This document shows positions 1-9,295 of a DNA stretch of 51,023 nucleotides, one piece after another. Every line of letters starts with the position of its first letter. Position 1 is the stretch's first letter. The translations under genes were made by a program, and so were the position numbers. Below the pieces are notes generated by a model, which made no database searches, was not told where the DNA came from, and worked only from the letters and a program-made list of their open reading frames with translations. The stretch spans positions 1-51,023 of the forward strand of contig NZ_JALKFX010000048.1 in NCBI RefSeq assembly GCF_023243045.1, given 5' to 3'. Origin of the DNA: Frankia sp. AgB32 (GTDB taxonomy: Bacteria > Actinomycetota > Actinomycetes > Frankiales > Frankiaceae).

Positions 1-2030
1 TGCCGATACCGAAGGGCCTACCTTCATCTCCGCAACAGCATGGTCGCTGCCGAGCGTTCCGTCTTCTACATCAGAACCCCATCCAGTTCCCTTCAGGACA
101 CACTAACCCGTACAGTGAATCCCAGTTCAAGACCCTTAAATATCGGCCGGACTATCCGGGGTCGTTCGAGAACCTGCAGGCGGCCCGTGCCTGGTGCCGG
201 CGATTCTTCGACCACTACAACAACCACCATCGCCATTCCGGGATCGGGATGCTCACCCCGACGGTCGTCCACCACGGCCTGGCCGACAGCGTCCGCCAGG
301 CCCGCGCCGCGGTCCTCGACGCCGCCTACGCCGCCCACCCGGAACGGTTCATCCGCCGGCCCCCGACCCCACCGAAGCTCCCGGCACCCGCCTGGATCAA
401 CCGGCCACCGGACGAGGAGCAACCAGACCCGGAACCGACGAGTGTCGGATCTGGCCGTGTCACCGTTCGCGATGCCGCTATCACTGCTGCACGGAGAGGT
501 CCGCGTTGCCTTCGCCGGGCGCACGTCCACCGAGGAACAACGGGATCCGCGCCAGTCGCTGATCCGCCAGCTCGGCCGGGCCAAGTCGGCGCTGCCCGAG
601 TCCTGGATGATCGTCGCCCACTTCTACGACGTGGAGTCCGGACGCAAGGAGTTGGCGGAGCGCGGCCACGGCGCCGACGTCTCCCGCTTCGACATCCCGA
701 TCCCGCGGGACGGCGGCATCGACGATCTCCTCGCCGAGGCCGCTCATCCGAACCGCCGGTTCGATGTGGTGATCTGCGAGTCGATGTCAAGGATCGCCCG
801 GCGGATGTTCGAGAACCTCTCCATCGAGCGTCAGCTTGAGCGCGCCGGGATCCCGCTGTTCGCCTGGAACGAGCCGATCAAGATCGACGGGCCCCGAGCC
901 TCGCAGATCCTGCAGCGGCGGATCAACCAGTCCGTCGCTGAATATGAGGTGTGGAACACCCTGGAGAGTTCCTGGGGTGGACTGTGCACCCATGTCCGGG
1001 ACGGCTGGAACATCGGCAAGGCGCCCTACGGCTACCGGGCCAAGAGCTACCGGCACCCCAACTCGGCCAAGGCCGACCGCGGAGCGACGAAGAACCGGCT
1101 CGAGCCGGACGGGGCACGCGGGGAGACCGTCACCCAGATCGCACACTGGCGCTACTACCGGCAGCTCGGCTACGGCGCGATCGCCGAGCAGCTCAACACC
1201 GATCTTGAGCGCTATCCGCCACCCCAACCAGTCGGCGGAGCCCACCAGGCACGGGGGGCCTGGTCCAAGTCCACGGTGTCCGACCTGCTCCGTAATCCCA
1301 AGTACACCGGCTATCAGGTGTTCAACCGGCGGGCGAGTCGCTCCCGGCACGGGGCGGTCAACGAGCCGGAGAAATGGGTCTGGTCACCGCAACCCGTCCA
1401 CGAGCCGCTGATCCCGAAGTGGATGTTCGACGAGCTCAACGCCCGGCGGCAGGCCAGGCGGGGTTCCCGGGCGGGAAATGCCCTCAACGCCCATCCCGCG
1501 GCCCTGCGTACCTATGTCCTCCGAGGCATGATCCTCTGCGCCTGTGGGCGGCGTATGTCCGGTAATCTCCGCCGACCCGGGAACCCCGTCTACTACATCT
1601 GCTGGCCGAAGGCGAACAACCGGGGGCGCGAGGACAAACTGGCCGACCATCCCAGAACGGATCGCATTCGAGAGGACGTCCTGCTCGGCGCGATCGCGAC
1701 CTTCTACACCGAGCGGGTGTTCGGCCGCAGTCGAGTGGCTCTGCTGACAGCCGAGCTGGCGACCTATGACGACCGGGCCGCCCAGGAACGGGCAGCCGAG
1801 AGAAACAGACTCCAACGCAAGGTCGACGACCTCGCGCGCAGGCAGGACAACATCCTGCGACAGGCGCAGGAAGGAGACCCAGCTGACCCGTTCACCCAGG
1901 GACTACGACGCAACTACAACGACCTCGACGCGGAACGCACCGCCGCACTGGCGAGAATCGAGGACCTTGACACGGCGGAGGAGTCCGAACCAGGCCACGC
2001 TGGCCCCGACAGCCTGAGGATGCTGTACGT
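1..2030. mobile_element. Edge of an integrated element at tRNA-Arg
   Basis: An insertion-sequence remnant and a large serine recombinase lie directly against the 3' end of a tRNA-Arg gene, whereas everything to the right is conserved actinobacterial core. tRNA 3' ends are classic attachment sites, and an integrase gene beside the tRNA is the usual layout of actinobacterial integrative elements. The element would extend to the left beyond the window, so its other end, cargo and att repeat cannot be seen. The boundary at about 2030 is inferred from the tRNA, not from a visible direct repeat. Confidence 0.5.
105..440 (+). pseudogene. IS3-family transposase remnant (C-terminal part of integrase core)
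   Basis: Reading from 105 gives NPYSESQFKTLKYRP, then a stretch containing YNNHHRHSGIGMLTP. This is the C-terminal end of the DDE integrase core of IS3-family (OrfB-type) transposases, including the region of the last catalytic Glu and the H-RHSGIG signature. The first about 200 residues of a normal OrfB are absent: sequence left of about 100 does not continue the family. The frame has no stop at the expected end and runs on into the recombinase gene, so the 3' end is also rearranged. The gene cannot encode an active transposase. It marks an old insertion point for the neighbouring recombinase. Confidence 0.75.
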
Positions 2031-2166
2031 GCCCCCGGCAGGATTCGAACCTGCGCCACCGCCTCCGGAGGGCGGTGCTCTATCCCCTGAGCTACGGGGG
2101 CTCGGGGCTGACGCGACTTACGTTACCAGGAGGGAACGGCGGATCGTGCGACCGGGTCGGCCGTAA
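442..2166 (+). CDS. Large serine recombinase (site-specific integrase)
   Basis: Predicted 574-residue DNA integrase. The N-terminal resolvase domain carries GRTSTEEQ with the nucleophile Ser at about residue 29, and CESMSRIARRMFEN further on. A recombinase domain follows (GYGAIAEQLN, then WSKSTVSDLLRNPKYTGY), then a zinc ribbon (CACGRRM ... YYIC) and a charged coiled coil rich in Arg/Glu. This order is typical of large serine recombinases that insert and excise mobile elements. The start is uncertain: GTG 442 or ATG 472, neither with a strong ribosome site. The frame has no stop before the tRNA, so the last about 45 residues are translated from the antisense of tRNA-Arg and its flank, ending at 2166. 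The C-terminus is therefore probably not ancestral. Upstream lies the transposase remnant. Confidence 0.85.
   Translation: MSDLAVSPFAMPLSLLHGEVRVAFAGRTSTEEQRDPRQSLIRQLGRAKSALPESWMIVAHFYDVESGRKELAERGHGADVSRFDIPIPRDGGIDDLLAEAAHPNRRFDVVICESMSRIARRMFENLSIERQLERAGIPLFAWNEPIKIDGPRASQILQRRINQSVAEYEVWNTLESSWGGLCTHVRDGWNIGKAPYGYRAKSYRHPNSAKADRGATKNRLEPDGARGETVTQIAHWRYYRQLGYGAIAEQLNTDLERYPPPQPVGGAHQARGAWSKSTVSDLLRNPKYTGYQVFNRRASRSRHGAVNEPEKWVWSPQPVHEPLIPKWMFDELNARRQARRGSRAGNALNAHPAALRTYVLRGMILCACGRRMSGNLRRPGNPVYYICWPKANNRGREDKLADHPRTDRIREDVLLGAIATFYTERVFGRSRVALLTAELATYDDRAAQERAAERNRLQRKVDDLARRQDNILRQAQEGDPADPFTQGLRRNYNDLDAERTAALARIEDLDTAEESEPGHAGPDSLRMLYVPPAGFEPAPPPPEGGALSPELRGLGADATYVTRRERRIVRPGRP
2030..2101 (-). 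tRNA. tRNA-Arg, anticodon CCG
   Basis: On the minus strand the 72 bases fold as a cloverleaf. The acceptor stem GCCCCCG pairs with CGGGGGC, the D stem is GCTC/GAGC, the anticodon stem CCGCC/GGCGG holds loop CTCCGGA (anticodon CCG), and the T arm is GCAGG-TTCGAAT-CCTGC. The discriminator base is A and CCA is not encoded. It reads CGG Arg codons, which are heavily used in such GC-rich genomes. The arginyl-tRNA synthetase gene lies about 520 bp away on the other strand. The 3' end abuts the recombinase gene, which reads through the tRNA in antisense. Confidence 0.96.
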
Positions 2167-2169
2167 GCT
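2164..2169 (+). promoter_or_regulatory. Candidate -10 element, leaderless response regulator
   Basis: TAAGCT (TANNNT pattern) ends six bases before the GTG start at 2176, which would put transcription initiation at the start codon. No convincing -35 is seen. It overlaps the stop codon of the recombinase frame. Confidence 0.35.
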
Positions 2170-2175
2170 TCCGGT

Positions 2176-2562
2176 GTGTACCCCGCCGCCCCCCGGATCC
2201 TGGTCGTCGACGACGACGCGGTGATCCGTCAGCTTGTGGTCGTGAACCTCGAGTTGGAAGGATTCGAGGTCCACACGGCGGTCGACGGTGTCGACGCCCT
2301 GGAGATGGCGCGGGAGGTGGACCCGCAGGTGATCACCCTCGACATCATGATGCCGAGGATGGACGGCTGGGACGTGGCCGCCCACCTGCGCGAGGATCCC
2401 GTGACCGCCAACATCAAACTGATCATGCTGACCGCCCGCGCGCAGGAGGCCGACGTCCGCCGCGGCTCGCGGATCGGTGTCGACTACTACCTGACCAAGC
2501 CGTTCGATCCCGACGAGTTGATCACTGTGGTGCAGAGGTTGGCGGCGGGTCAGCCGGTCTGA
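2176..2562 (+). CDS. Single-domain response regulator (CheY-like receiver)
   Basis: 128 residues consisting only of a receiver domain. The acidic pocket is VVDDDA (Asp12-14), the phosphoacceptor is Asp56 in TLDIMMPRMDGW, the switch Thr is Thr86 in IMLTA, and the conserved Lys is Lys108 in YLTKPFDPDEL. All phosphorylation residues are present, so it should accept phosphate from a histidine kinase. There is no DNA-binding or enzymatic output domain, so it probably works by protein-protein contact or in a phosphorelay. No kinase gene is adjacent; the only kinase in the window is 45 kb away and has its own receiver. Start GTG 2176 has no ribosome site but fits a leaderless transcript. Confidence 0.85.
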   Translation: MYPAAPRILVVDDDAVIRQLVVVNLELEGFEVHTAVDGVDALEMAREVDPQVITLDIMMPRMDGWDVAAHLREDPVTANIKLIMLTARAQEADVRRGSRIGVDYYLTKPFDPDELITVVQRLAAGQPV

Positions 2563-2608
2563 CCGGCGCGGTGGGTCGGCGGCCGGCGCCGGTGTGCTGC
2601 CGCGCCGA

Positions 2609-2614
2609 TAGCAT
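2609..2614 (+). promoter_or_regulatory. Candidate -10 element, leaderless argS
   Basis: TAGCAT lies six bases before the argS ATG at 2621, with no Shine-Dalgarno between them, consistent with a leaderless mRNA. The -35 region has no TTG match. Confidence 0.4.
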
Positions 2615-2620
2615 CGCGAC

Positions 2621-4279
2621 ATGACCCCCGCCGATCTCGCCGATGTCATCCTCGCGGCCATCGGTCGCGCGGTCGCCGACGGCGACCTGGACGTGACAGT
2701 GCCGAGTGCCGTCACGGTGGAGCGTCCGAAGAACCCCGAGCACGGGGACTACGCGACTCCGGTGGCGCTGCAGCTCGCCAAGGCCGCCCGCCGCCCGCCG
2801 CGCGCCGTCGCCGAGGTGCTGGCCGGTCGTCTCGCCGCCGAGAGCGCCATCGCGCGCGTCGACATCGCCGGCCCCGGCTTCCTGAACCTCACGCTGGCCG
2901 GCTCCGCGCTGGGTGAGATCGCCCGCGGCGTGGTCCGGGCGGGGGCGAGCTACGGGCACGCGGCCAAGCCGCGTGACGTGCGGGTCAACCTCGAGTTCGT
3001 CAGCGCGAACCCGACCGGGCCGGTGACGCTCGCCTCCGCGCGCTGGGCCGCCGTCGGCGACGCGATGGCCCGGATCCTCACCGCGGCCGGGTTCTCCGTC
3101 GGCGCCGAGTACTACGTCAACGACGCCGGTGTGCAGATCACCCGGTTCGGCGCGTCCGTGCTGGCCGCGGCGGTGGGCGGGGAGATCCCGGCGGACGGCT
3201 ACCACGGCGCCTACGTCGCGGAGATCGCCGCCTCGGTGCTGGCCGACCGGCCGGACCTGCTGGACCTGCCGGCCGACGAGGCGCTGGCCGCGGCGGCGGG
3301 GACCGGTCTGGCGCTGATGCTCACCGAGATCCGGTCCACACTGGAGGGCTTCGGGGTCCATTTCGACCGCTGGGCGTCGGAGAAGGAGCTGCACGACGCC
3401 GGCGCGCTCACGGCCGCCGTCGACGACCTGCGGGCGCAGGGGCACGTGTTCGACTCCGACGGCGCGGTGTGGCTGCGCACCACCGACTTCGGCGACGACA
3501 AGGACCGGGTGCTGGTCAAGAGCGACGGCGAGACGACCTACTTCTGCGCCGACGCCGCCTACTACCGCGACAAGCGGGGACGCGGCTTCGACCAGCTCGT
3601 CTACCTGCTCGGCGCGGACCACCACGGCTACGTGGCCCGGCTGAAGGCCATCGCCGCCTGCTTCGGCGACGACCCGGCGACCAGCCTCGACGTCATCATC
3701 GGCCAGCTGGTCTCGCTCACCCGGGCCGGCGCGCCGGTGAAGATGTCCAAGCGGGCCGGGACGTTCGTGACCCTGCACGACCTCGTCGACGCGGTGGGGG
3801 TCGACGCGGCCCGCTACTCGCTGGTGCGCTCCTCCCTCGACTCGGCGATCGAGCTCGACCTGGACCTGGTCACCCGCCAGACCAGCGACAACCCGGTGTT
3901 CTATGTCCAGTACGCGCACGCCCGGATCAGTTCGCTGCTGCGGGGCGCCGAGGCGCTCGGGCTCGTCGTCGCGCCGGACAGCGCCGACGTCGCGCTGCTC
4001 ACCCATTCCCGCGAGGTCGACCTGCTGCGTTCCCTCGGCGAGTTCCCGCGGGTGGTCGAGGCCGCCGCGGCCCTGCACGGCCCGCACCGGGTGGCCCGCT
4101 ACCTGGAGGAACTCGCCGGCATCTACCACCGGTTCTACGACGCCTGCCGGGTACTTCCCCAGGGGGACGAGCCGGCGGGCCCGCTCACCGACGCGAGGCT
4201 GCTGCTGGTCGCGGCGACCCGCGTCGTGCTCGCGAACGGGCTCGGGCTGCTCGGCGTCAGTGCGCCCGAGCGGATGTGA
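2621..4279 (+). CDS. argS: Arginyl-tRNA synthetase with altered HIGH motif
   Basis: 552-residue class I aminoacyl-tRNA synthetase that charges tRNA-Arg with arginine. It has the N-terminal tRNA-binding domain, the Rossmann core starting at [12 protein letters not shown], a conserved [11 protein letters not shown] segment, the motif VKMSKRAGT (Lys374-Lys377) and an all-alpha anticodon domain at the C-terminus ending near [11 protein letters not shown]. The ATP-binding HIGH motif, normally HIGG or HVGH after NPTGP in ArgS, reads TLAS at residues 136-139, so both usual His positions are changed; the KMSK loop is normal. Length and all other landmarks are those of a full ArgS, and the conserved position before lysA suggests this is the housekeeping copy. 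Whether a second argS exists cannot be seen here. Confidence 0.93.
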   Translation: MTPADLADVILAAIGRAVADGDLDVTVPSAVTVERPKNPEHGDYATPVALQLAKAARRPPRAVAEVLAGRLAAESAIARVDIAGPGFLNLTLAGSALGEIARGVVRAGASYGHAAKPRDVRVNLEFVSANPTGPVTLASARWAAVGDAMARILTAAGFSVGAEYYVNDAGVQITRFGASVLAAAVGGEIPADGYHGAYVAEIAASVLADRPDLLDLPADEALAAAAGTGLALMLTEIRSTLEGFGVHFDRWASEKELHDAGALTAAVDDLRAQGHVFDSDGAVWLRTTDFGDDKDRVLVKSDGETTYFCADAAYYRDKRGRGFDQLVYLLGADHHGYVARLKAIAACFGDDPATSLDVIIGQLVSLTRAGAPVKMSKRAGTFVTLHDLVDAVGVDAARYSLVRSSLDSAIELDLDLVTRQTSDNPVFYVQYAHARISSLLRGAEALGLVVAPDSADVALLTHSREVDLLRSLGEFPRVVEAAAALHGPHRVARYLEELAGIYHRFYDACRVLPQGDEPAGPLTDARLLLVAATRVVLANGLGLLGVSAPERM

Positions 4280-4293
4280 GGGCGGGCGAGGCA

Positions 4294-4406
4294 TGACGTC
4301 GGCAGCGGCACATCGACCGCCCGCGCGCCGCGGCGCGGCGGCGCGGGCAGGCACCCGCAGGCAAGGCACCCGCGGGCAGGCCCGCAGACAGGCAGAGGCG
4401 ATATGA
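4294..4406 (+). CDS. Possible Arg-rich 37-residue small ORF between argS and lysA
   Basis: ATG 4294 opens a 37-codon frame with nine Arg codons that ends in a four-base overlap with the lysA start. The DNA contains a 15-bp-period duplication (GGCACCCGC at 4350 and 4365). The overlap geometry would suit a coupled leader peptide, but Arg-rich translation is also what GC-rich noncoding DNA gives by chance. No homologue is recognised and it may not be a gene. Confidence 0.2.
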
Positions 4407-5848
4407 GCGACACCGACAACCCGACGTCGGCAGGCCGGGCGACGACAGCTTCGGCGGAGCCCGGGGCGGGTGCCCTGGAGGAGAACCTCTGGCCGGCCAC
4501 GGCCGCGATCGACCCCGACGGCGTGCTGCGGATCGGCGGCGTCCGGGTCGACGCGCTGGCGGAGCAGTTCGGGACACCGGCGTACATCCTGGACGAGGCC
4601 GACTTCCGGGCCCGCTGCGCGGCCTGGCGGCGGTCGTTCGCCGACTGTGACGTCTATTACGCCGGCAAGGCGTTCCTGTGCCGCGCGGTCGCTCGCTGGG
4701 TCGAGGAACAGGGCCTGAGCCTCGACGTCTGCACCGGCGGCGAACTGGCCGTCGCCCGCTCGGTCGCCTTCCCGCCCGAGCGGCTGCTGTTCCACGGCAA
4801 CAACAAGTCCGTCGCCGAGCTGCGGGCCGCGCTCGCGTACGGCGTCGGGCGGATCGTCGTCGACTCCTTCGCCGAGATCGACCGGCTCGCCGCGCTCGCC
4901 GCCGAGGCGGGGGTGCGCCAGCGGGTGCTCATCCGGGTCACCCCGGGCGTGGAGGCGCACACCCACCACTACGTCTCCACCGGCCAGGAGGACCAGAAGT
5001 TCGGCTTCTCGCTGGCCGGCGGCGCGGCCGCGCAGGCCGTCGAACGCGTCCTCGCCGCGGACGGCCTGCACCTGGTCGGCCTGCACGCGCACATCGGCTC
5101 GCAGATCTTCGACACCGCGGGCTTCGGCCTGGCCGCGCACCGCATGGTCGGCCTGCTCGCCCGGGTGCGGGACACCCACGGCTTCGAGCTGCCCGAACTC
5201 GATCTCGGCGGTGGCCTCGGCATCGCCTACACCGGCGAGGACGCCCCGCTCGACGTCGACGACGTCGCCGAGCGGCTGGCCGCCGTGGTGGGCAAGGAGT
5301 GTGCCGCCGCGGGGCTGGCCGTGCCCCGGCTGGCCGTCGAACCCGGTCGCGCCATCGCCGGCCCGACGACGGTGACCCTCTATGAGGTCGGCACGGTCAA
5401 GGAACTGCCCGGCCTGCGCACCTTCGTCAGCGTCGACGGCGGAATGAGCGACAACATCCGCACCGCGCTCTACGACGCCCGGTACACCGCGCGGCTGGTC
5501 TCCCGACCCGGTGCGCCCACCCCCGGGGTGGTCACCATCGTCGGCCGGCACTGCGAGTCCGGCGACGTCGTGGCGCACGACGTGCCGCTGCCGGTGGACG
5601 TGCGTCCCGGCGACCTCGTCGCGGTGCCGGCCAGCGGTGCCTACCACCGGTCGATGGCGAGCAACTACAACCACGTCACCCGCCCGCCGGTCGTCGCCGT
5701 GCGCGACGGTGCCGCCCGGGTGATCGTCCGCCGCGAGACCGAGGAGGACCTGCTGCGTCTCGACACCGACCCGGAGGCCGAGCCAGCCCCGATCCCGGCG
5801 ACCTCCCCGGGCAGCTCCGCCGCGACCCGCCCGGCGGAGGCCCGATGA
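4403..5848 (+). CDS. lysA: Diaminopimelate decarboxylase
   Basis: 481-residue PLP enzyme of fold type III catalysing the last step of lysine synthesis, meso-diaminopimelate to L-lysine. The PLP-binding Lys is Lys89 in YYAGKAF. Other family landmarks are LHAHIGSQIFD, LDLGGGLGIAYTGED, VEPGRAIAGPT, the substrate-site GRHCESGDV and SGAYHRSMASNYN near the end. About 40 extra residues precede the usual N-terminus (Ala/Gly/Thr-rich). An AGAGG ribosome site lies before ATG 4403. Its stop overlaps the start of hom by four bases (ATGA), so the two are translationally coupled in an aspartate-family operon. Confidence 0.96.
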   Translation: MSDTDNPTSAGRATTASAEPGAGALEENLWPATAAIDPDGVLRIGGVRVDALAEQFGTPAYILDEADFRARCAAWRRSFADCDVYYAGKAFLCRAVARWVEEQGLSLDVCTGGELAVARSVAFPPERLLFHGNNKSVAELRAALAYGVGRIVVDSFAEIDRLAALAAEAGVRQRVLIRVTPGVEAHTHHYVSTGQEDQKFGFSLAGGAAAQAVERVLAADGLHLVGLHAHIGSQIFDTAGFGLAAHRMVGLLARVRDTHGFELPELDLGGGLGIAYTGEDAPLDVDDVAERLAAVVGKECAAAGLAVPRLAVEPGRAIAGPTTVTLYEVGTVKELPGLRTFVSVDGGMSDNIRTALYDARYTARLVSRPGAPTPGVVTIVGRHCESGDVVAHDVPLPVDVRPGDLVAVPASGAYHRSMASNYNHVTRPPVVAVRDGAARVIVRRETEEDLLRLDTDPEAEPAPIPATSPGSSAATRPAEAR

Positions 5849-7128
5849 ACATCGCGCTGCTCGGATGCGGAGTGGTCGGCAGCGAGATCGTCCGGCTGCT
5901 GCGGACCAGCGCCGACGACCTCGCCGCGCGGGTCGGCGAGCCGCTGCGGCTGGCCGGGATCGCGGTGCGCCACCCGGACCGGGTCCGCGACCCGGACATC
6001 GACCCGGCGCTGTTCACCGCCGACGCCGCCGGGCTCGTCGCCCGCGACGACGTCGACCTGGTGATCGAGGTGGTCGGCGGGATCGAGCCGGCCCGCGGGT
6101 GGCTGCTGGCCGCCCTGCGGGCCGGTAAGCCCGTGGTCACCGCCAACAAGGCGCTGCTGGCCTCGCATGGCGCGACGCTGCATGACGCGGCCGCCGCCGC
6201 CGGCACGGACCTGTACTACGAGGCCGCGGTCGGCGGGGCGATCCCGCTGATCCGGCCGCTGCGGGAAAGCCTGGCCGGCGACCGGGTGCGCCGCGTGCTC
6301 GGCATCGTCAACGGCACGACCAACTTCGTGCTCACCCGGATGGACGAGACCGGCGCGTCGTTCGCGGAGGCGCTCGCCGAGGCGGGCGCGCTCGGGTACG
6401 CGGAGGCCGATCCGTCGGCGGACATCGACGGCTTCGACGCCGCCGCCAAGGCAGCGATCATGGCGCAGCTCGCCTTCCACTCCCCGGTGACGATCGACGA
6501 CGTGTACCGCGTCGGCATCGGCGACGTCACCGCCGCGGACATCGCCAGCGCCCGGGAACTCGGCTGCACGGTGAAGGCGCTGGCCGTCGCCGAGCGGTCG
6601 GCGGAGACCGAGGGAATCAGCGTCCGCGTCCACCCGGCGATGATCCCGCGCACCCATCCGCTGGCCGGGGTGCGCGAGGCGTTCAACGCCGTGTTCGTCG
6701 AGGCCGAGGCAGCTGGGCAGCTCATGTTCTACGGCCAGGGCGCGGGCGGTGCGCCGACCGCCTCCGCGGTGCTCGGTGACGTGGTCGCCGTGGCCCGCAA
6801 CCGGCTCGCCGGACGGCGCGGCCCAGGTGAGTCGTCCTACGCGGCGCTGCCTGTGCTGCCGATGGGCCGTACCGTGACGAGGTATCACGTGAACCTCGAT
6901 GTCACCGACAAGACCGGCGTGCTTGCGACGGTCGCCAGTGCCTTCGCGCGTCACGATGTGTCCATCAGGAGCGTCCGTCAGGACGGCCGCGGCGATGACG
7001 CGAGCCTCGTCCTGGTGACCCATGCCGCCCCGGACGCCGCACTGTCCGCCACCGTCGAGGAGCTTCGCAGCCTCGCGGGGGTGCGGGCGGTGTCCGGCGT
7101 GCTCCGGGTCGAGGGAGGTGAACCGTGA
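5845..7128 (+). CDS. hom: Homoserine dehydrogenase
   Basis: 427-residue NAD(P)-dependent enzyme converting aspartate semialdehyde to homoserine, the branch point to threonine and methionine. It shows an N-terminal Rossmann motif [12 protein letters not shown], the family signature [14 protein letters not shown], a catalytic-domain segment [17 protein letters not shown], and a C-terminal ACT domain starting near [13 protein letters not shown]. The ACT domain is the usual site of threonine feedback inhibition in actinobacterial enzymes, so allosteric control is likely. Both ends overlap neighbours (ATGA with lysA, GTGA with thrC), indicating one polycistronic transcript. Confidence 0.96.
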   Translation: MNIALLGCGVVGSEIVRLLRTSADDLAARVGEPLRLAGIAVRHPDRVRDPDIDPALFTADAAGLVARDDVDLVIEVVGGIEPARGWLLAALRAGKPVVTANKALLASHGATLHDAAAAAGTDLYYEAAVGGAIPLIRPLRESLAGDRVRRVLGIVNGTTNFVLTRMDETGASFAEALAEAGALGYAEADPSADIDGFDAAAKAAIMAQLAFHSPVTIDDVYRVGIGDVTAADIASARELGCTVKALAVAERSAETEGISVRVHPAMIPRTHPLAGVREAFNAVFVEAEAAGQLMFYGQGAGGAPTASAVLGDVVAVARNRLAGRRGPGESSYAALPVLPMGRTVTRYHVNLDVTDKTGVLATVASAFARHDVSIRSVRQDGRGDDASLVLVTHAAPDAALSATVEELRSLAGVRAVSGVLRVEGGEP

Positions 7129-8312
7129 CCACGGCTTCGTCCATGTCAACGGCGTCCATGTCAACCGTGTCCGGATCGACCGGGTCGGGGCCGACCACTG
7201 TGGCCGGTCCGGCCGTGGTGGGGACGGGCACGGCCACGTCGACCGAGCGGTCGCACCGGCCGTGGCGGGGCATCATCGAGGAGTACCGGGACCGGCTGCC
7301 GGTCGACAGCACCACCCCGGTCGTCACTTTGCGTGAGGGTGGTACCCCTCTCGTGCCCGCGCCGCACCTGTCCGAGCTGACCGGCTGTGAGGTTCATCTC
7401 AAAGTTGAAGGGGCGAACCCGACCGGTTCGTTCAAGGACCGCGGCATGACGGTGGCGATCAGCCGCGCCGTCGGCGCCGGCTCGCAGGCGGTGATCTGCG
7501 CGTCGACCGGCAACACGTCGGCGTCGGCCGCCGCCTACGCCGCCCGCGCCGGCATCACCTGCGCGGTGCTCGTCCCCAGCGGGAAGATCGCGCTGGGGAA
7601 GCTTGCCCAGGCGCTGGTGCACGGCGCGCGGCTGCTACAGCTCGACGGGTCGTTCGACGACTGCCTGCGGGTCGCCCGCGAGCTCGCCGACACCTCGCCC
7701 GTCACGCTGGTGAACTCGGTGAACCCGTTCCGCCTGGAGGGGCAGAAGACGGCCTCCTTCGAGATCGTCGAGGCGCTGGGCCGGGCGCCCGACGTGCACT
7801 GTCTGCCGGTCGGCAACGCCGGCAACATCACCGCCTACTGGCGGGGATATCTCGAGGAGGACAAGCGCGTCGGCTCGGGCCGGCCGCGGATGTGCGGGTT
7901 CCAGGCGGCGGGTGCCGCGCCGATCGTGCGCGGCGAGGTGGTCACCTCGCCGCAGACGATCGCGACCGCGATCCGCATCGGCAATCCGGCCTCCTGGGAC
8001 TTCGCCGTCGACGCGCGTGACTCCTCCGGCGGCCTGATCGACGCCGTCAACGACCGGCAGATCCTCTCCGCCTACCGGTTGCTCGCCACCCGGGAAGGCG
8101 TGTTCGTCGAGCCGTCCAGCGCGGCCAGCGTCGCCGGCCTGCTGCTGGCGCGCGCCGACGGTCGGATCGAGGCGGGCCAGCGGATCGTCTGCACGGTCAC
8201 CGGCAACGGGCTCAAGGACCCCGAGTGGGCGATCAGTGGTGCCAAGAAGCCGGAGACGATCCGCCCGACCGTCGCGGGTGCCGCCGAGGCACTCGGGCTG
8301 CGAACCTCGTGA
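7125..8312 (+). CDS. thrC: Threonine synthase
   Basis: 395-residue PLP enzyme converting O-phosphohomoserine to threonine. The PLP Lys is Lys104 in GSFKDRGM; other landmarks are [19 protein letters not shown], the phosphate-binding [10 protein letters not shown] and the C-terminal [11 protein letters not shown]. The first about 45 residues before [16 protein letters not shown] are a Ser/Thr/Gly-rich extension not needed for the fold; it contains a 15-bp-period DNA duplication (CCATGTCAAC at 7141 and 7156). The true start could be downstream, but GTG 7125 overlaps the hom stop in the same GTGA style used throughout the operon. Confidence 0.95.
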   Translation: MTTASSMSTASMSTVSGSTGSGPTTVAGPAVVGTGTATSTERSHRPWRGIIEEYRDRLPVDSTTPVVTLREGGTPLVPAPHLSELTGCEVHLKVEGANPTGSFKDRGMTVAISRAVGAGSQAVICASTGNTSASAAAYAARAGITCAVLVPSGKIALGKLAQALVHGARLLQLDGSFDDCLRVARELADTSPVTLVNSVNPFRLEGQKTASFEIVEALGRAPDVHCLPVGNAGNITAYWRGYLEEDKRVGSGRPRMCGFQAAGAAPIVRGEVVTSPQTIATAIRIGNPASWDFAVDARDSSGGLIDAVNDRQILSAYRLLATREGVFVEPSSAASVAGLLLARADGRIEAGQRIVCTVTGNGLKDPEWAISGAKKPETIRPTVAGAAEALGLRTS

Positions 8313-9295
8313 CGACGCGGGCGCCGGCCCGCCGCGTCAGGGTGCGGGTGCCCGCGACGAGCGCGAACCTCGGCCCCGGCTTCGACTCCTTCGGCCTGGC
8401 CCTGGCCCTGTACGACGAGGTCGAGGTGGAGCTGACCGGGGCTGGCCTGAGCGTCGACGTCGTCGGCGAGGACGTCGTGGCGCAGGACGAGACACATCTG
8501 GTGGTTCGGGCGATTCGGGCCACTTTCGACGCGCTCGGGCGTACGCAGCCCGGGCTCGCGCTGCGCTGCGTGAACCGGATCCCGCACGGGCGGGGGCTCG
8601 GCTCCTCTGCGGCGGCGATCGTCGCCGGCATCACCGCCGCGGCCGCGCTGGCCGAGGTTGGGCTGGCCGAGGTTGGGCTGGCCGCGGCAGCTGGGCCGGC
8701 CGTGGACACCTCGGCGGCGGCGCGGACCGGGTGGATGCTCCGGCTGGCGAACGAGCTGGAGGGGCATCCCGACAACGTCGCGGCCGCGCTGGCGGGCGGG
8801 TTCACCGTCGCCTGGCAGGATCCGGCCGGCGCGTCGAGCCTGCGGGTGGCGCCGTTCGAGGAGCTACGGCCGGTGGTCTTCGTGCCGACGTTGCGGCAGT
8901 CCACCGAGGCGTCGCGCGGTGCGCTGCCGCAACGGGTCCCGCTGACCGACGCCGCCCGCACGGTGGGCCGGGCGACGCTGCTCGCGCTGACGCTGGCCGC
9001 GACCGAGCCCGCCGCCGTCGCGCGGCGGGCGGAACTGCTGCTGCGGGCCACCGAGGACTTCCTGCACCAGCCCTACCGGCTGCCGTCCGCGCCCGCGACG
9101 GGCGCGCTCGTCGGCCGGCTGCGTGAACTGGGAATCCCGGCGACGCTGTCCGGCTCCGGTCCGTCCGTGCTCGCGCTCGCGGTCGGCGGCGGGCAGGCCG
9201 CCACGGCGGTGGGCGTGGCGGGCGCGGAGTTTTCGGTCGTGCCGCTGACGGTCGACCTCGGCGGCGCCCGGGTTGACCGCCTCGACTCCCACTGA
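8309..9295 (+). CDS. thrB: Homoserine kinase
   Basis: 328-residue GHMP-family kinase that phosphorylates homoserine for threonine synthase. It has the N-terminal motif [18 protein letters not shown], the ATP-binding glycine loop [16 protein letters not shown] and the C-terminal [14 protein letters not shown] 8309 overlaps the thrC stop (GTGA); this start gives the normal family N-terminus. After the glycine loop there is a tandem duplication of 15 bases (CTGGCCGAGGTTGGG at 8648 and 8663) that adds five residues (LAEVG) in a surface region. It is the last gene of the lysA-hom-thrC-thrB group; about 460 noncoding bases follow. Confidence 0.95.
   Translation: MTTRAPARRVRVRVPATSANLGPGFDSFGLALALYDEVEVELTGAGLSVDVVGEDVVAQDETHLVVRAIRATFDALGRTQPGLALRCVNRIPHGRGLGSSAAAIVAGITAAAALAEVGLAEVGLAAAAGPAVDTSAAARTGWMLRLANELEGHPDNVAAALAGGFTVAWQDPAGASSLRVAPFEELRPVVFVPTLRQSTEASRGALPQRVPLTDAARTVGRATLLALTLAATEPAAVARRAELLLRATEDFLHQPYRLPSAPATGALVGRLRELGIPATLSGSGPSVLALAVGGGQAATAVGVAGAEFSVVPLTVDLGGARVDRLDSH

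Noticed and set aside
40-441. Upstream extension of the recombinase to ATG 40
   Set aside because: Residues before about 442 are Arg/Pro/Thr-rich and lie out of frame over the transposase remnant, so this is not recombinase sequence.
2522-5674. A 1050-codon open frame on the minus strand
   Set aside because: It is antisense to argS and lysA, which have full family motifs; high GC removes stops from the opposite strand. The translation is His/Arg/Asp/Gly-rich without any domain.
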